64,000 bases of DNA. It comes from Streptococcus mitis (GTDB taxonomy: Bacteria > Bacillota > Bacilli > Lactobacillales > Streptococcaceae). The notes under the pieces were generated by a model. That model did no database searches. It saw only the letters and a program-made list of their open reading frames with translations, and was not told where the DNA came from. Location of the stretch: contig NZ_NCVK01000018.1 of assembly GCF_002096845.1 (NCBI RefSeq), positions 1 through 64,000 on the forward strand. Direction: 5' to 3'. Position numbers and translations under genes: made by a program. Positions 51,701-59,955 of this stretch are shown here, piece by piece (position 1 is the first letter of the stretch; each line of letters starts with the position of its first letter).

Positions 51701-54700
51701 TTGCTACAGTTGCATTATTTTCTACGATACCTGCAATTCCGCCAATGGTTTGGTTAGAACGTTCTGCATTACTTGAAATGGTTACTGTTGCAATAGAATG
51801 ATCTACCCTAGCATTAGCACCGGTTAATTGACCGACTAGACCACCAATTGCATACTGAGAGGTTGTAACAAAGGTATTTGTTATTCTTCCAGTGAAGCTA
51901 CTATTACTTACGGTAGAATTTTCAACTTTTTGAATAAGTCCTCCGATACCTAGCTCACCAGCAATGATTCCATTTGCGTGAACATTATTTAAAGTTGAAG
52001 AATTTGTGGCTTCCTTAGCAACTGATGCGACATGATTCTTACCAGAAATATTAACATCTTTTAAGGTGAGATCCTTAACAGTAGCTCTATTTAATGTATT
52101 GAATAATGGCTTTTTCAAATTAAAGATAGCATAATTTTTACCTTGATGACTACCAATTAGTGTTCCTGTGAATTTACTTGTAACGTAACTTTCTTGGTTT
52201 TCACCTAACTCAACCTCACGAGCATTCATTGTTGCACCCAAAGTGAAAGTTCCATCAGGTCTACTATTCATATCAGTTACTAATTTTTTAAATGATGTGT
52301 AGATAGGGCTATCGTTTTGAACAAGTTTTGGAAGATAATATGTAAAATTGTCTTGATATTGATTATCTACAGATTGCTTCAAGTGTTCCAATCTAGCTGT
52401 AATTTTATAGACTGCTTTACCGTCTTTTGTAGTGTCCTCAATGTTTGAAACTGGGAGCATTACATCTTTATATTTAGCTGACTTCACTTTGATGAAATAA
52501 GTAGATTTATTATCTGGTACTTTATCTAAGCTTGTATGTTGTTTTGATTGATTGCCTTCATAACTATAGAGTTCCACATCAGAAACACTTCTTAGTTCTA
52601 TTGTTTTTTCTGGATCTGTTTCTTTCGGCTTCTCAACGGGAGTTTCAGGTTTTAGTTGCTCAATATTCCCCTTGTATTCAGGAAGTGGATCTACCTGTTC
52701 TGGTTCTACTATTGCTCCTGCCTGTGGACCTGTGTATTCTGGTAGGGGTGCTACTTGCTCAGGTTCAACAATAGCCCCAGCCTGTACTCCTGTGTATTCT
52801 GGTAGGGGTGCTACTTGTTCTGGTTCAACAATAGCTCCAGCTTGTACACCTGTATATTCTTTTGATGGTTCTACTTTTTCTGATTCTACTATTGCTCCGG
52901 CTTGCACTCCTGTGTATTCCTTCGGTGCTTCTACCTTCTCTGGTTCGACTATTGCTCCGGCTTGTGGTCCTGTATATTCTAGAAGCGGTGCTATCTGTTC
53001 AGGTTCACCTTTATCACTTACCACAGTATCTGGCAACTCTGGTTGAACCTCAGTCTCACCTTTGTCAGTCACAACCATTTCTGGTAGCTCTGGCTGAACT
53101 TCCGCTTCACCTTTATCTGTTACAACTGCTTCTGGTAACGCTGGTTGGACTTCTGGTACACCTTTATCACTTACTACAGCTTCTGGCAACTCTGGTTGAA
53201 CTTCCGGTACACCTTTATCACTTACTACAGCTTCTGGCAACTCTGGTTGGACTTCGGCTTCGCCTTTATCACTTACTACAGCTTCTGGTAATTCAGGTTG
53301 AACTTCCGGTACACCTTTATCACTTACTACAGCTTCTGGCAACTCTGGTTGGACTTCGGCTTCGCCTTTATCACTTACTACAGCTGCTGGTAATTCAGGT
53401 TGAACTTCCGGTACACCTTTATCACTTACTACAGCTTCTGGCAACTCTGGTTGGACTGCTGGCTCACCTTTGTCGGTTACTACAGCTGCTGGTAGTTCAG
53501 GCTGAATTGCAGGTTCAACAATAGCTCCAGACTGTACGCCCTTATGTTCTACACCAGTCTCAGGTTGTTCCTTTATAACTTGAGTTTTTTTAGTACCTTT
53601 TTCTACTATTCTTGGAACAGGCGCAGTCGTTGAAGTTGAAACAATTTCTCGTGAAACCTCTTCCTTGTTTACAGAGAATATTCTGACGATTTCAACTTTC
53701 TTACCTAATTTACCTTCTTGTTTGACTCTTACAGTTCCTTCAGCTAAATCAGGATTCTCCTGAACTTCTTCTTGAAAATCTATTTTTGTCTCTATAGTTT
53801 CCTCACGATATAGGAGTTCAGGTTTGTTCAATTGACCTGATAAAACTTCATCCTGTGGATTTAGTGTATTTACCCCAGTCTTTTCTTTTGGAGAAACCTT
53901 CTCGTCTTTCTTCATTTCTGGATTCTTATGTTCTGCCAACTGTGCTTGAGAATCTGAAGATTGTTTCTCTTCTTTTCTTGGATTGATTAATTCTGTAGAG
54001 AGAGGTTTTTCAACTACTTGGACTTCTGTGGACTTAGTTGAAGAAACAGGTTTTTTTTCCTGAATAGTTTGTACCTTTGATGGATTCTCTACAAAATTAG
54101 GTGTAACATTATAATCCACCTTTTGTTGAGTTTTGTGAGTAGCTACTGGTTTCTCTTGATTGCTTACTTTAGATTCAGAAGTTATGTTCCCCTCTTTGAT
54201 ATATCCAATATAAGTGTAACCTGAAATGTCTTTAGGAAGAGGTAATTTTTCTCCTGAGGTTAATTCATAGTCAGTATTGTAATTCAGTAAGAGATTATTT
54301 TCTAAAGCATGAGCTGAAACTAAGACACCATTTCCTATTCCTGCAACCAATACTAAATGTAATACTGTTTTATTCTTACCTTTTTTCTTAGAAACGGCAA
54401 AAATTAAAATCCCCAGAGCTGCTAAGCTAGCACCAACAACTAAGGTTTGCATATCATTCTTGCTTCCAGTATTTGGCAATTCTCCCAGTTGATTTTGGAA
54501 ACTTAATTTATAAACAAGATAATAGGTTTCATCATCATTCTCCGTGTATGTCGGAATATCATAGACAAGCTGCTTCTTTTCATCTGATGATAGCTCTGAC
54601 TCTGTCACATATTTATAGTGAACACCTTTAGTCTCTTGAGCCTCTACAGCTGAACTACCTAATACAGACACAAAAAATAAACTTGAAATCGTTGCAGATA

Positions 54701-54764
54701 CAAGTCCTACTGATAATTTTCTAAATGAAAAACGCTGCTGTTTTTCACTAAAATACTTTTCCAT
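48753..54764 (-). CDS. iga: Immunoglobulin A1 protease, peptidase family M26
   Basis: The 2003-residue protease cleaves the hinge of human IgA1. YSIRK-type signal (RFSFRKLSVGLVSA, about 11-24), sorting motif LPNTG at 96-100 with two following hydrophobic segments, a G5-like domain (about 325-410), ten 17-residue repeats, five 20-residue repeats (QAGAIVEPEQV type), then the M26 domains. The zinc motif is HEMTH (1646-1650) with E1670. The N-terminus and catalytic region closely match pneumococcal IgA1 protease (ZmpA). The ATG follows GGAGGAATA. The location beside rexAB is as in pneumococcus. Confidence 0.96.
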   Translation of the reverse strand: MEKYFSEKQQRFSFRKLSVGLVSATISSLFFVSVLGSSAVEAQETKGVHYKYVTESELSSDEKKQLVYDIPTYTENDDETYYLVYKLSFQNQLGELPNTGSKNDMQTLVVGASLAALGILIFAVSKKKGKNKTVLHLVLVAGIGNGVLVSAHALENNLLLNYNTDYELTSGEKLPLPKDISGYTYIGYIKEGNITSESKVSNQEKPVATHKTQQKVDYNVTPNFVENPSKVQTIQEKKPVSSTKSTEVQVVEKPLSTELINPRKEEKQSSDSQAQLAEHKNPEMKKDEKVSPKEKTGVNTLNPQDEVLSGQLNKPELLYREETIETKIDFQEEVQENPDLAEGTVRVKQEGKLGKKVEIVRIFSVNKEEVSREIVSTSTTAPVPRIVEKGTKKTQVIKEQPETGVEHKGVQSGAIVEPAIQPELPAAVVTDKGEPAVQPELPEAVVSDKGVPEVQPELPAAVVSDKGEAEVQPELPEAVVSDKGVPEVQPELPEAVVSDKGEAEVQPELPEAVVSDKGVPEVQPELPEAVVSDKGVPEVQPALPEAVVTDKGEAEVQPELPEMVVTDKGETEVQPELPDTVVSDKGEPEQIAPLLEYTGPQAGAIVEPEKVEAPKEYTGVQAGAIVESEKVEPSKEYTGVQAGAIVEPEQVAPLPEYTGVQAGAIVEPEQVAPLPEYTGPQAGAIVEPEQVDPLPEYKGNIEQLKPETPVEKPKETDPEKTIELRSVSDVELYSYEGNQSKQHTSLDKVPDNKSTYFIKVKSAKYKDVMLPVSNIEDTTKDGKAVYKITARLEHLKQSVDNQYQDNFTYYLPKLVQNDSPIYTSFKKLVTDMNSRPDGTFTLGATMNAREVELGENQESYVTSKFTGTLIGSHQGKNYAIFNLKKPLFNTLNRATVKDLTLKDVNISGKNHVASVAKEATNSSTLNNVHANGIIAGELGIGGLIQKVENSTVSNSSFTGRITNTFVTTSQYAIGGLVGQLTGANARVDHSIATVTISSNAERSNQTIGGIAGIVENNATVANSYAEGEINNAKPFARVGGVAGSLWTQEGGADDNTGHLNNVLSDMNITNGNAISGYHFDGMKQTKVYSNKDNKVVNVQAVGDEVMSVDSTVERGTEIEKTAVQAKKDEITKKHTIAVEDFTNSAKQDVDYTKAAHYQETRKVAYKNIEKLLPFYNRDTIVKYGNQLSTDHNLFKKELLSVVAMKNEEVVSDITSDKHSINHLLLHYKDGTSEKVDLTYNSDFANLAEYTIGTTGLVYTPNAFLKDYTSIINRVKNDLNTVQYNPTALKNLLGISDNVKLTELYLDEQFTKTKEHLTETLKKLLSADAAVSGNNSAIDNYIVDKIKRNKEALMLGLTYLERWYDFKFDKASAKDLLMFHMDFFGKGNTSPLDTIIELGKSGYNNLLAKNNVVTYNALLTNNYSTKDLFSALEGYRKAFAPTQTNNEWFKSQTKAYIVEEKSNIPEVRANQEKVGSKYSIGVYDRITSDSWKYRNMVLPLLTLPERSVFVISTISSLGFGAYDRYRNKEHQANGDLNSFVEKSAHETAERQRDHYDYWYRILDEKGREKLYRNILLYDAYKFGDDHTNGKAQTVSDFDSPNPAMKHFFGPVGNKVGHNGHGAYATGDAVYYMGYRMLDKDGAITYTHEMTHDSDQDIYLGGYGRRSGLGPEFFAKGLLQAPDHPNDATITINSILKHLKSDSTEGQRLQILDPTTRFKDATDLQKYVHNMFDVVYMLEYLEGNSILKLDTNQKQQLLRKVTNEYHPDPDGNSVYATNVVKDLAYAEAEKLHSFNDLIENNIISSREYASGKYERNGYFTIKLFAPIYAALSSDIGTPGDLMGRRMAYELLAAKGFKDGMVPYISNQFEPDARANNKTITSYGKTKGLVTDTLVLQKLFNGQYRTWSDFKKAMYTERQAKFNKLNKVTFNDTTQPWTSFARKTTSRIEDLQSLMDIAVRQDAEGTHWNNYNPETDSAVHKLKRAIFKAYLDQTDDFRSSIFENKK
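52668..52967 (-). repeat. Five tandem 60-bp repeats in iga
   Basis: Five 20-residue units of the form (V/P)QAGAIVEPEQVAPLPEYTG, directly after the 51-bp array. The two middle units are identical in protein. Confidence 0.85.
53007..53516 (-). repeat. Ten tandem 51-bp repeats in iga
   Basis: Exactly ten units of 17 residues (consensus xPEVQPELPEAVVSDKG). One unit reads VPEVQPALPEAVVTDKG, nearly the zmpB version. An alternating GVPEV / GEAEV pattern suggests that pairs of units were duplicated together. Confidence 0.9.
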
Positions 54765-54947
54765 TATTCCTCCTTGAAATAAAATTTAAAAATGTGTAAG
54801 GCAAATTTTATTATATTAGCTTGTTATCTTATAAAAAGGTAACATACTTTAATTATACTCTTAATTTACAAAAAAGTCTTAAAATTGAGTTACGCTTTCA
54901 TACTTTGTTTTACGTGTGAAATACAAATGCGCAGGGTTTGAATTTCT
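54765..54947 (-). promoter_or_regulatory. iga upstream region
   Basis: AT-rich region with a minus-strand TATAAT at 54857-54852, 88 bp before the ATG. No convincing -35. No other gene seen. Confidence 0.4.
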
Positions 54948-55054
54948 TATAGTAGATTGAATCAAGAACAGCGCACCACTATTACTAAAACATTTCTAGA
55001 GATTAATTTGACTTTCCTAATCAATTTGTTCACATCTTATTTCAATCTGCTATA
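54948..55054. repeat. RUP element
   Basis: Exactly 107 bp between imperfect terminal inverted repeats TATAGTAGATTGAA and TTCAATCTGCTATA (13 of 14 matching). The size and ends fit the pneumococcal RUP repeat, thought to be moved by IS630-Spn1 transposase. Confidence 0.85.
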
Positions 55055-55073
55055 TATTCTTTTTGGATAAAAT

Positions 55074-55107
55074 GTAACCTACCATGGAATTTCCACGGTA
55101 GGTGTTA
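55074..55107 (-). terminator. Hairpin ending the rexBA operon
   Basis: TAACCTACCATGGAA pairs with TTCCACGGTAGG..TTA (one wobble, one bulge). The minus-strand tail is TTACATTTTATCC, only weakly U-rich. Confidence 0.6.
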
Positions 55108-55108
55108 C

Positions 55109-56287
55109 TCATATCAATAATCGTTCTAAAAATGGTTTGATGCAGTTGATAAGAATCCCTTCTATCCAGCTTTCTTGTGCTGAGGAGAGATGTTCTGTCT
55201 GAAGGCTTTCTTTTAAAAAGTCTCGGACTTGTTCTGGTGCGATTTCAAATTCAAAGGCTTTCATTTTATAGAAAAAGTCGATGAGATGATCTGACAGATA
55301 TTCAGTTGAAAAGGGAACTTCTCCACTTTTTCGATATTCTAATAAGAGCCTAGAAAATCGGGCTTTTTCTTCTGGAAGCTCACGAAAATAGGAATTGAGG
55401 AGCCAGGTCTGCTTCTGCTTTCTTTCAATTAGATCTTGACTGGCAATTCGTTGGTCTTTTTCCAGCTCTTTTTGGTATTGTTTGGCTTTGATAGCCCGTT
55501 CTGTCCGATTTTTACCAAAAAGAATTTTCTCCCACTTGCGTTCTTCTTGAGTCAGTGTCTCTGTAAAACCAAAGTAATCTTGATAGGCACGCTCTGCTGG
55601 GCCCATAGCTAGAACCAGATTGTCTGCATATTGCTTGGCGATTTTATCCCTCTTCTTGCGCTCTTTCTCTGCTTGGATACGGAGTTCCTGTTCGTAGTCA
55701 ATTTTCTCCTTACCTAGCTTGACAAGGTAGAGTTGGTCATCTGATTTTCCAAGTAAAAAGGGTTTGATACACTTTTCAAGGACTTCTTCCATTCGAGCCT
55801 TTTTCTTTGGCTCCGCCTTGGTCCAACTTCCTCCTTGAAAGACTTCTAGGAAAAGCTGGTAGTCTCTCTCAGGTGTAAATTGATTGCCACGATTGGGTTT
55901 GAAAACACCTTTTTCCCAGAGCCATTTTATAAGTCGCTCGTCAAAGTCACTTTTATTGACCTTGATTTTCTCCTTTTTCTGGGCTTTTCTGGTCAGATTT
56001 TCAACCTTTCTGAGCAGTTTTTCTTCCTCTTCCAGTTGCTGGTCAAGGGTCAATCGATGAAAATGACGAACACAATCACTACCAATCGGAAAGAGGCGTT
56101 GACCTGTGACACCGTTAAAGAGTTCATAGGCGTACTTGATGGCATTTCCACAGACACAATTGCTACGGCCGATACCGTTAAAAATCAAGGAAACTTCATT
56201 CCATTCCTTGGTAGCTTGTTCCCAAGTATTAGCTTTTGAAGCCTGTAAAACCGCATCGTGCAGGGATTTTCTAACTGGAAGTGTCAT
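55109..56287 (-). CDS. Unrecognised Cys/Lys-rich protein, third gene of rexBA operon
   Basis: The 392-residue cytosolic protein has no assigned function. Near residues 43-75 it has CVCGNAIKYAYELFN then GSDCVRHF, a CxCG...C pattern that could bind zinc. The rest is charged and helical with coiled-coil-like segments (about 84-110 and 200-300, rich in K/E). The gene starts 17 bp after rexA with GGAGACCTC before the ATG, so it belongs to the rexB-rexA transcript. From memory, a similar gene lies between rexA and iga in pneumococcus, so the neighbourhood is conserved. A nucleic-acid role is only inference. Confidence 0.7.
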   Translation of the reverse strand: MTLPVRKSLHDAVLQASKANTWEQATKEWNEVSLIFNGIGRSNCVCGNAIKYAYELFNGVTGQRLFPIGSDCVRHFHRLTLDQQLEEEEKLLRKVENLTRKAQKKEKIKVNKSDFDERLIKWLWEKGVFKPNRGNQFTPERDYQLFLEVFQGGSWTKAEPKKKARMEEVLEKCIKPFLLGKSDDQLYLVKLGKEKIDYEQELRIQAEKERKKRDKIAKQYADNLVLAMGPAERAYQDYFGFTETLTQEERKWEKILFGKNRTERAIKAKQYQKELEKDQRIASQDLIERKQKQTWLLNSYFRELPEEKARFSRLLLEYRKSGEVPFSTEYLSDHLIDFFYKMKAFEFEIAPEQVRDFLKESLQTEHLSSAQESWIEGILINCIKPFLERLLI

Positions 56288-56304
56288 GAGGTCTCCTTTC
56301 TAGA

Positions 56305-59300
56305 TTATACTTTTACAACTTGAACCTCGTCTTTACCGAGTAAAATCAAGTATTTGTCAATATTTTCAATCGAATAGGCTCGAGATAAAGCCTCTCCGTA
56401 TAGGGCTAACTGACCACGATAGCGGTCTATGAGTTGACTTGGTTCATCATAGTGGTCTGTCTTATAGTCGAACAGAATAATTCTGTCCTCATAAAGCAGA
56501 TAGCCGTCCAAGATTCCACGGACAACGAAGTCTTCTTGACTCTTTTGGTCTCGTTTGAGCATGGAGAAAGGTTGCTCGCGATAAAGATGGTTGGTATTAG
56601 CGAGAATTTCCTGACCGAGTGCTGTGTCAAAGAATGCAAGAATTTTAGCAAGATTGATCTTATCTCTGACACCTGAGCTGGTTTGAACTTGTTTGAGAGT
56701 TTCTGTAAGGCTAGCAAGCGTTGGTCTCCGGCTGAGATCAATTCTCTGCATGAGTTCGTGGGTAGCACTACCAATCTCAGCTCCTGTTACCTTTTCTTTG
56801 CTTGAAAAATCTGGTAAATCAAAGCTAATTTTCTTGTCTACTGACTGGCCTTGACCTGCAATCTCGACACCTTCCATATCCATAACTGGTTCGTAAAATT
56901 TCTTGATTTGACTTGGGGTTTGAACACTTGGCAATTCAATAGCTGCGCGATGAAGAGTATTATAGATTTCCACCTCTTTCAGCATTTCGAGAGCTTCCTT
57001 AATGGTTTCTGACTGACGATTATCTGCTTGAGAGCTAGCTTGGAGAGGGCTCTTGTTTTCCAATTCTCCTATATCTTCTCTAGTCAACTGGTCTTCGCCA
57101 ACAAAGCGATAACTAAAGTTGAGCTTGTCCTTAGTAAACACTTTGCTGATAGCCCAAAGCCAATCTTGGAAATTCCGTGCTTGAAGTCTAGTGTTGCTGT
57201 TTAGTTTTCCATTTTTTGCTGCTGGATATTCCTTGGCTTCCAGCTTTTCACGGGAACCCTTGCCGACAAGATAGAGCTTTTTCTCAGCCCGCGTCATGGC
57301 AACATACAGCAGACGCATCTGTTCTGAATAGCTAGCTAGCTGTAATTCCTCTTCATTCTGCCTATAGGTCAGGCTAGGAATAGAGAGCTTGATGGTTTTC
57401 GGATAGTGGGCTTCCACTGCTCCTGTCTCCATTTTGGCAATATATTTGACACCAAGCCCATTTTTACGGCTGAGAATGACCTCTGACATAGAGTCTTGCT
57501 TGTTGAAATCTTGATCCATATTGAGAATAAAGACGTAAGGAAACTCCAGCCCTTTACTCTTGTGGATGGTCATGAGCTCTACTGCGTCTTTTGGCGGTGC
57601 AACTGCAACGCTTGCCAAATCGTGCTGGGCTTCTAAGACTTGGTTAATCATACCAATAAAACGCGACAAACCTTTGAAATTGCTCTTTTCAAACTTATCA
57701 GCACGGAGTGCTAGGGCATAGAGATTGGCCTGTCTGGCAGGACCATTTGGCAAAGCACCGACATAATCATAATAAAAACGGTCGTTGTAAATCTTCCAAA
57801 TCAAGTCATAGAGGGAGTGGGTTTTGGCATACAAGCGCCAAGAAGCCAAGATATCCATGAATTGATTTAGTTTCTCAGCTAAAGCTGTATGGATCAAATT
57901 TTTATGGCTACTTACCTGTTTTTGAGCATTGATCAGTTTCTCATAGAGATTTTCTTGGATTTTATCCTCTGCTTTCTGAAGGGAAAAACGTGCTAACTCA
58001 TCCTCGTCAAAACCAAACATTGGAGACTTCATAAGGGCAACCAAGGCATAGTCTTGCAGAGGATTGTGAATGACACGAAGGGTGTCTAGCATGACTTGCA
58101 CTTCTAGAGATTGTAGGTAATTGTTCTGCTCTCCGTCAGTTTTGACAGGAATTCCGTACTCAGACAGGGCGAGAAGAATCTGGTCATTACGACTGCGGCT
58201 GGAGGTCAAAAGGGCAATTTCTTTAAAGGTAACACCTTGTTCCTGATGGAGTTTAAGAATCTCCTTGATGACTAAGCGCATTTCGCCTGTTAGTTTCGTT
58301 TCTGCCTGACCCTCTTCTTCCTCATCTGTGTCGTCCTTGTCATAGAGGAGAAATTCTGCCTTGTTGTCTAGATTGGGAGTCAGTTTGGTATTGGCAAAAA
58401 CAAGCTGGTGCATGTTATCATAGTTGATTTCCCCGACCTCTTGGTCCATAAGGCGTGCAAAAACATCATTGGTTGCTGACAGTACTTCTGAACTACTACG
58501 GAAATTTTCCTTGAGCAGAATGAGTTTTCCTTCTTGGGGATTTTGCACATAGCGTTGGAATTTTTCATTGAAAATCTGGGGATCTGCCTGACGGAATCGG
58601 TAGATGGACTGCTTGATATCCCCCACCATAAAGCGATTATGGTTATTAGATAGCAATTCCAACATCCGTTCTTGAATATGGTTGGTATCCTGATACTCAT
58701 CGACCATGACTTCGTGGAAACGTTCCTGATAAGTCTCACGGACTTGCGGGAAATTCTCTAAAATCTCAATAGTGTAATGGCTTATATCAGCGAATTCAAA
58801 GGCATTTTCCTGACGTTTACGCTGACGATAAGCTTCCACAAAATCACTCATGAAGGTTTGGAAAGTCTTAGCTAGTTCCCATGTATCTCCATGATAACGT
58901 TCTTGATAGTCGAGAATGGTTATCTGGTCTGACAGTTGTCCTAGTTTAGCAAACTGGGACTTTCTTTCTTCGTTGTAGGCATCGGCCAGTGGCTTCAAAT
59001 CAGCCTTACGGATCGCATTAGTCAGAGCTCGGCCGTTTTTCTCTTTCGAAATTGCGACAACACGCGCAAGCACTGCCTGATAAGCCTGACTATCAGACTC
59101 TTGATTTAAGGAGCCAATTTCATCCAGAATCAACTGAACATTTTCTAAATAAGCAGCCTTTGCAAACTCCTTGGCATCGTTATCCAGATGGTAACGGAAA
59201 AAGCTTTCCAAATCCCAAAGGGCTTGTTTGATTTGCTCAGTCAGTTTTTCTTTTTCACTGGTAAAATTAGCTTTTTCAAAGCCTTTGAGGAAAGATTCAC

Positions 59301-59955
59301 TCAACCATTTTTGAGGATTACTGGTAGATTGGAGGAAGTCATAAATTTTATAGACTTGCTGGCGCAGCCCCCGTTCATCTTTTCCACGTCCAGCAAAATT
59401 TTTTAGTAAATGGCTAAAGGTCTCTTTCTGTTTACCTTGGTAATGGGCTTCAAAGACCTCATGAAAGACTTCATTTTTTAGAAGGAGTTGCTCGCTCTGG
59501 TTTTGTAAAATACGGAAATTAGGCGCAATATCAAGCAGATAGCCGTGTTTGCCAAGAAATTTTTGTGTAAAAGAGTCCATGGTTCCAATGGCAGCGTTGG
59601 GTAGGTCTGCCAACTGGCGACCCAAGTGTTGTTTGAGGTCGACATCGCTGCTTTCTTGGATTTGTTGGCTGATTTTTTTCTCTAAACGTTCTTTAAGTTC
59701 AGTCGCAGCCTTGACGGTAAAGGTTGAGATAAAGAGTTGAGAAATTTCGACACCACGCGCCAATTGATCCAGAATACGCTCGGCCATGACAAAGGTTTTA
59801 CCAGAACCAGCCGACGCTGAGACAAGGATATTTTGACCAGAAGTGTAGATGGCTTCAATTTGCTCGCCAGTTTTCTTCTGTTCCTTGCTCGAATTTGCTT
59901 CTACTTCTTGCAATTTTTGAATTTCCTTCTCAGTTAAAAAGGGAATAGGCTTCAT
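56305..59955 (-). CDS. rexA: ATP-dependent exonuclease/helicase subunit A
   Basis: RexA (AddA type), the helicase-nuclease engine of double-strand break repair. The 1216-residue product is a UvrD-like superfamily 1 helicase: motif [12 protein letters not shown] (about 46-56), motif [11 protein letters not shown], motif [16 protein letters not shown], and motif [17 protein letters not shown]. The C-terminal RecB-like nuclease has [15 protein letters not shown] and LFDYKTDHY. It starts inside the rexB stop (ATGA, 4-bp overlap), so the subunits are made in balance. Confidence 0.97.
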   Translation of the reverse strand: MKPIPFLTEKEIQKLQEVEANSSKEQKKTGEQIEAIYTSGQNILVSASAGSGKTFVMAERILDQLARGVEISQLFISTFTVKAATELKERLEKKISQQIQESSDVDLKQHLGRQLADLPNAAIGTMDSFTQKFLGKHGYLLDIAPNFRILQNQSEQLLLKNEVFHEVFEAHYQGKQKETFSHLLKNFAGRGKDERGLRQQVYKIYDFLQSTSNPQKWLSESFLKGFEKANFTSEKEKLTEQIKQALWDLESFFRYHLDNDAKEFAKAAYLENVQLILDEIGSLNQESDSQAYQAVLARVVAISKEKNGRALTNAIRKADLKPLADAYNEERKSQFAKLGQLSDQITILDYQERYHGDTWELAKTFQTFMSDFVEAYRQRKRQENAFEFADISHYTIEILENFPQVRETYQERFHEVMVDEYQDTNHIQERMLELLSNNHNRFMVGDIKQSIYRFRQADPQIFNEKFQRYVQNPQEGKLILLKENFRSSSEVLSATNDVFARLMDQEVGEINYDNMHQLVFANTKLTPNLDNKAEFLLYDKDDTDEEEEGQAETKLTGEMRLVIKEILKLHQEQGVTFKEIALLTSSRSRNDQILLALSEYGIPVKTDGEQNNYLQSLEVQVMLDTLRVIHNPLQDYALVALMKSPMFGFDEDELARFSLQKAEDKIQENLYEKLINAQKQVSSHKNLIHTALAEKLNQFMDILASWRLYAKTHSLYDLIWKIYNDRFYYDYVGALPNGPARQANLYALALRADKFEKSNFKGLSRFIGMINQVLEAQHDLASVAVAPPKDAVELMTIHKSKGLEFPYVFILNMDQDFNKQDSMSEVILSRKNGLGVKYIAKMETGAVEAHYPKTIKLSIPSLTYRQNEEELQLASYSEQMRLLYVAMTRAEKKLYLVGKGSREKLEAKEYPAAKNGKLNSNTRLQARNFQDWLWAISKVFTKDKLNFSYRFVGEDQLTREDIGELENKSPLQASSQADNRQSETIKEALEMLKEVEIYNTLHRAAIELPSVQTPSQIKKFYEPVMDMEGVEIAGQGQSVDKKISFDLPDFSSKEKVTGAEIGSATHELMQRIDLSRRPTLASLTETLKQVQTSSGVRDKINLAKILAFFDTALGQEILANTNHLYREQPFSMLKRDQKSQEDFVVRGILDGYLLYEDRIILFDYKTDHYDEPSQLIDRYRGQLALYGEALSRAYSIENIDKYLILLGKDEVQVVKV

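Noticed and set aside
52862..53524. Long antisense reading frame (220 codons) opposite the iga repeats
   Set aside because: It is a by-product of the 51/60-bp repeats whose length is a multiple of three: a frame without stop in one unit stays open through all. No ribosome site; Leu-rich low-complexity product.
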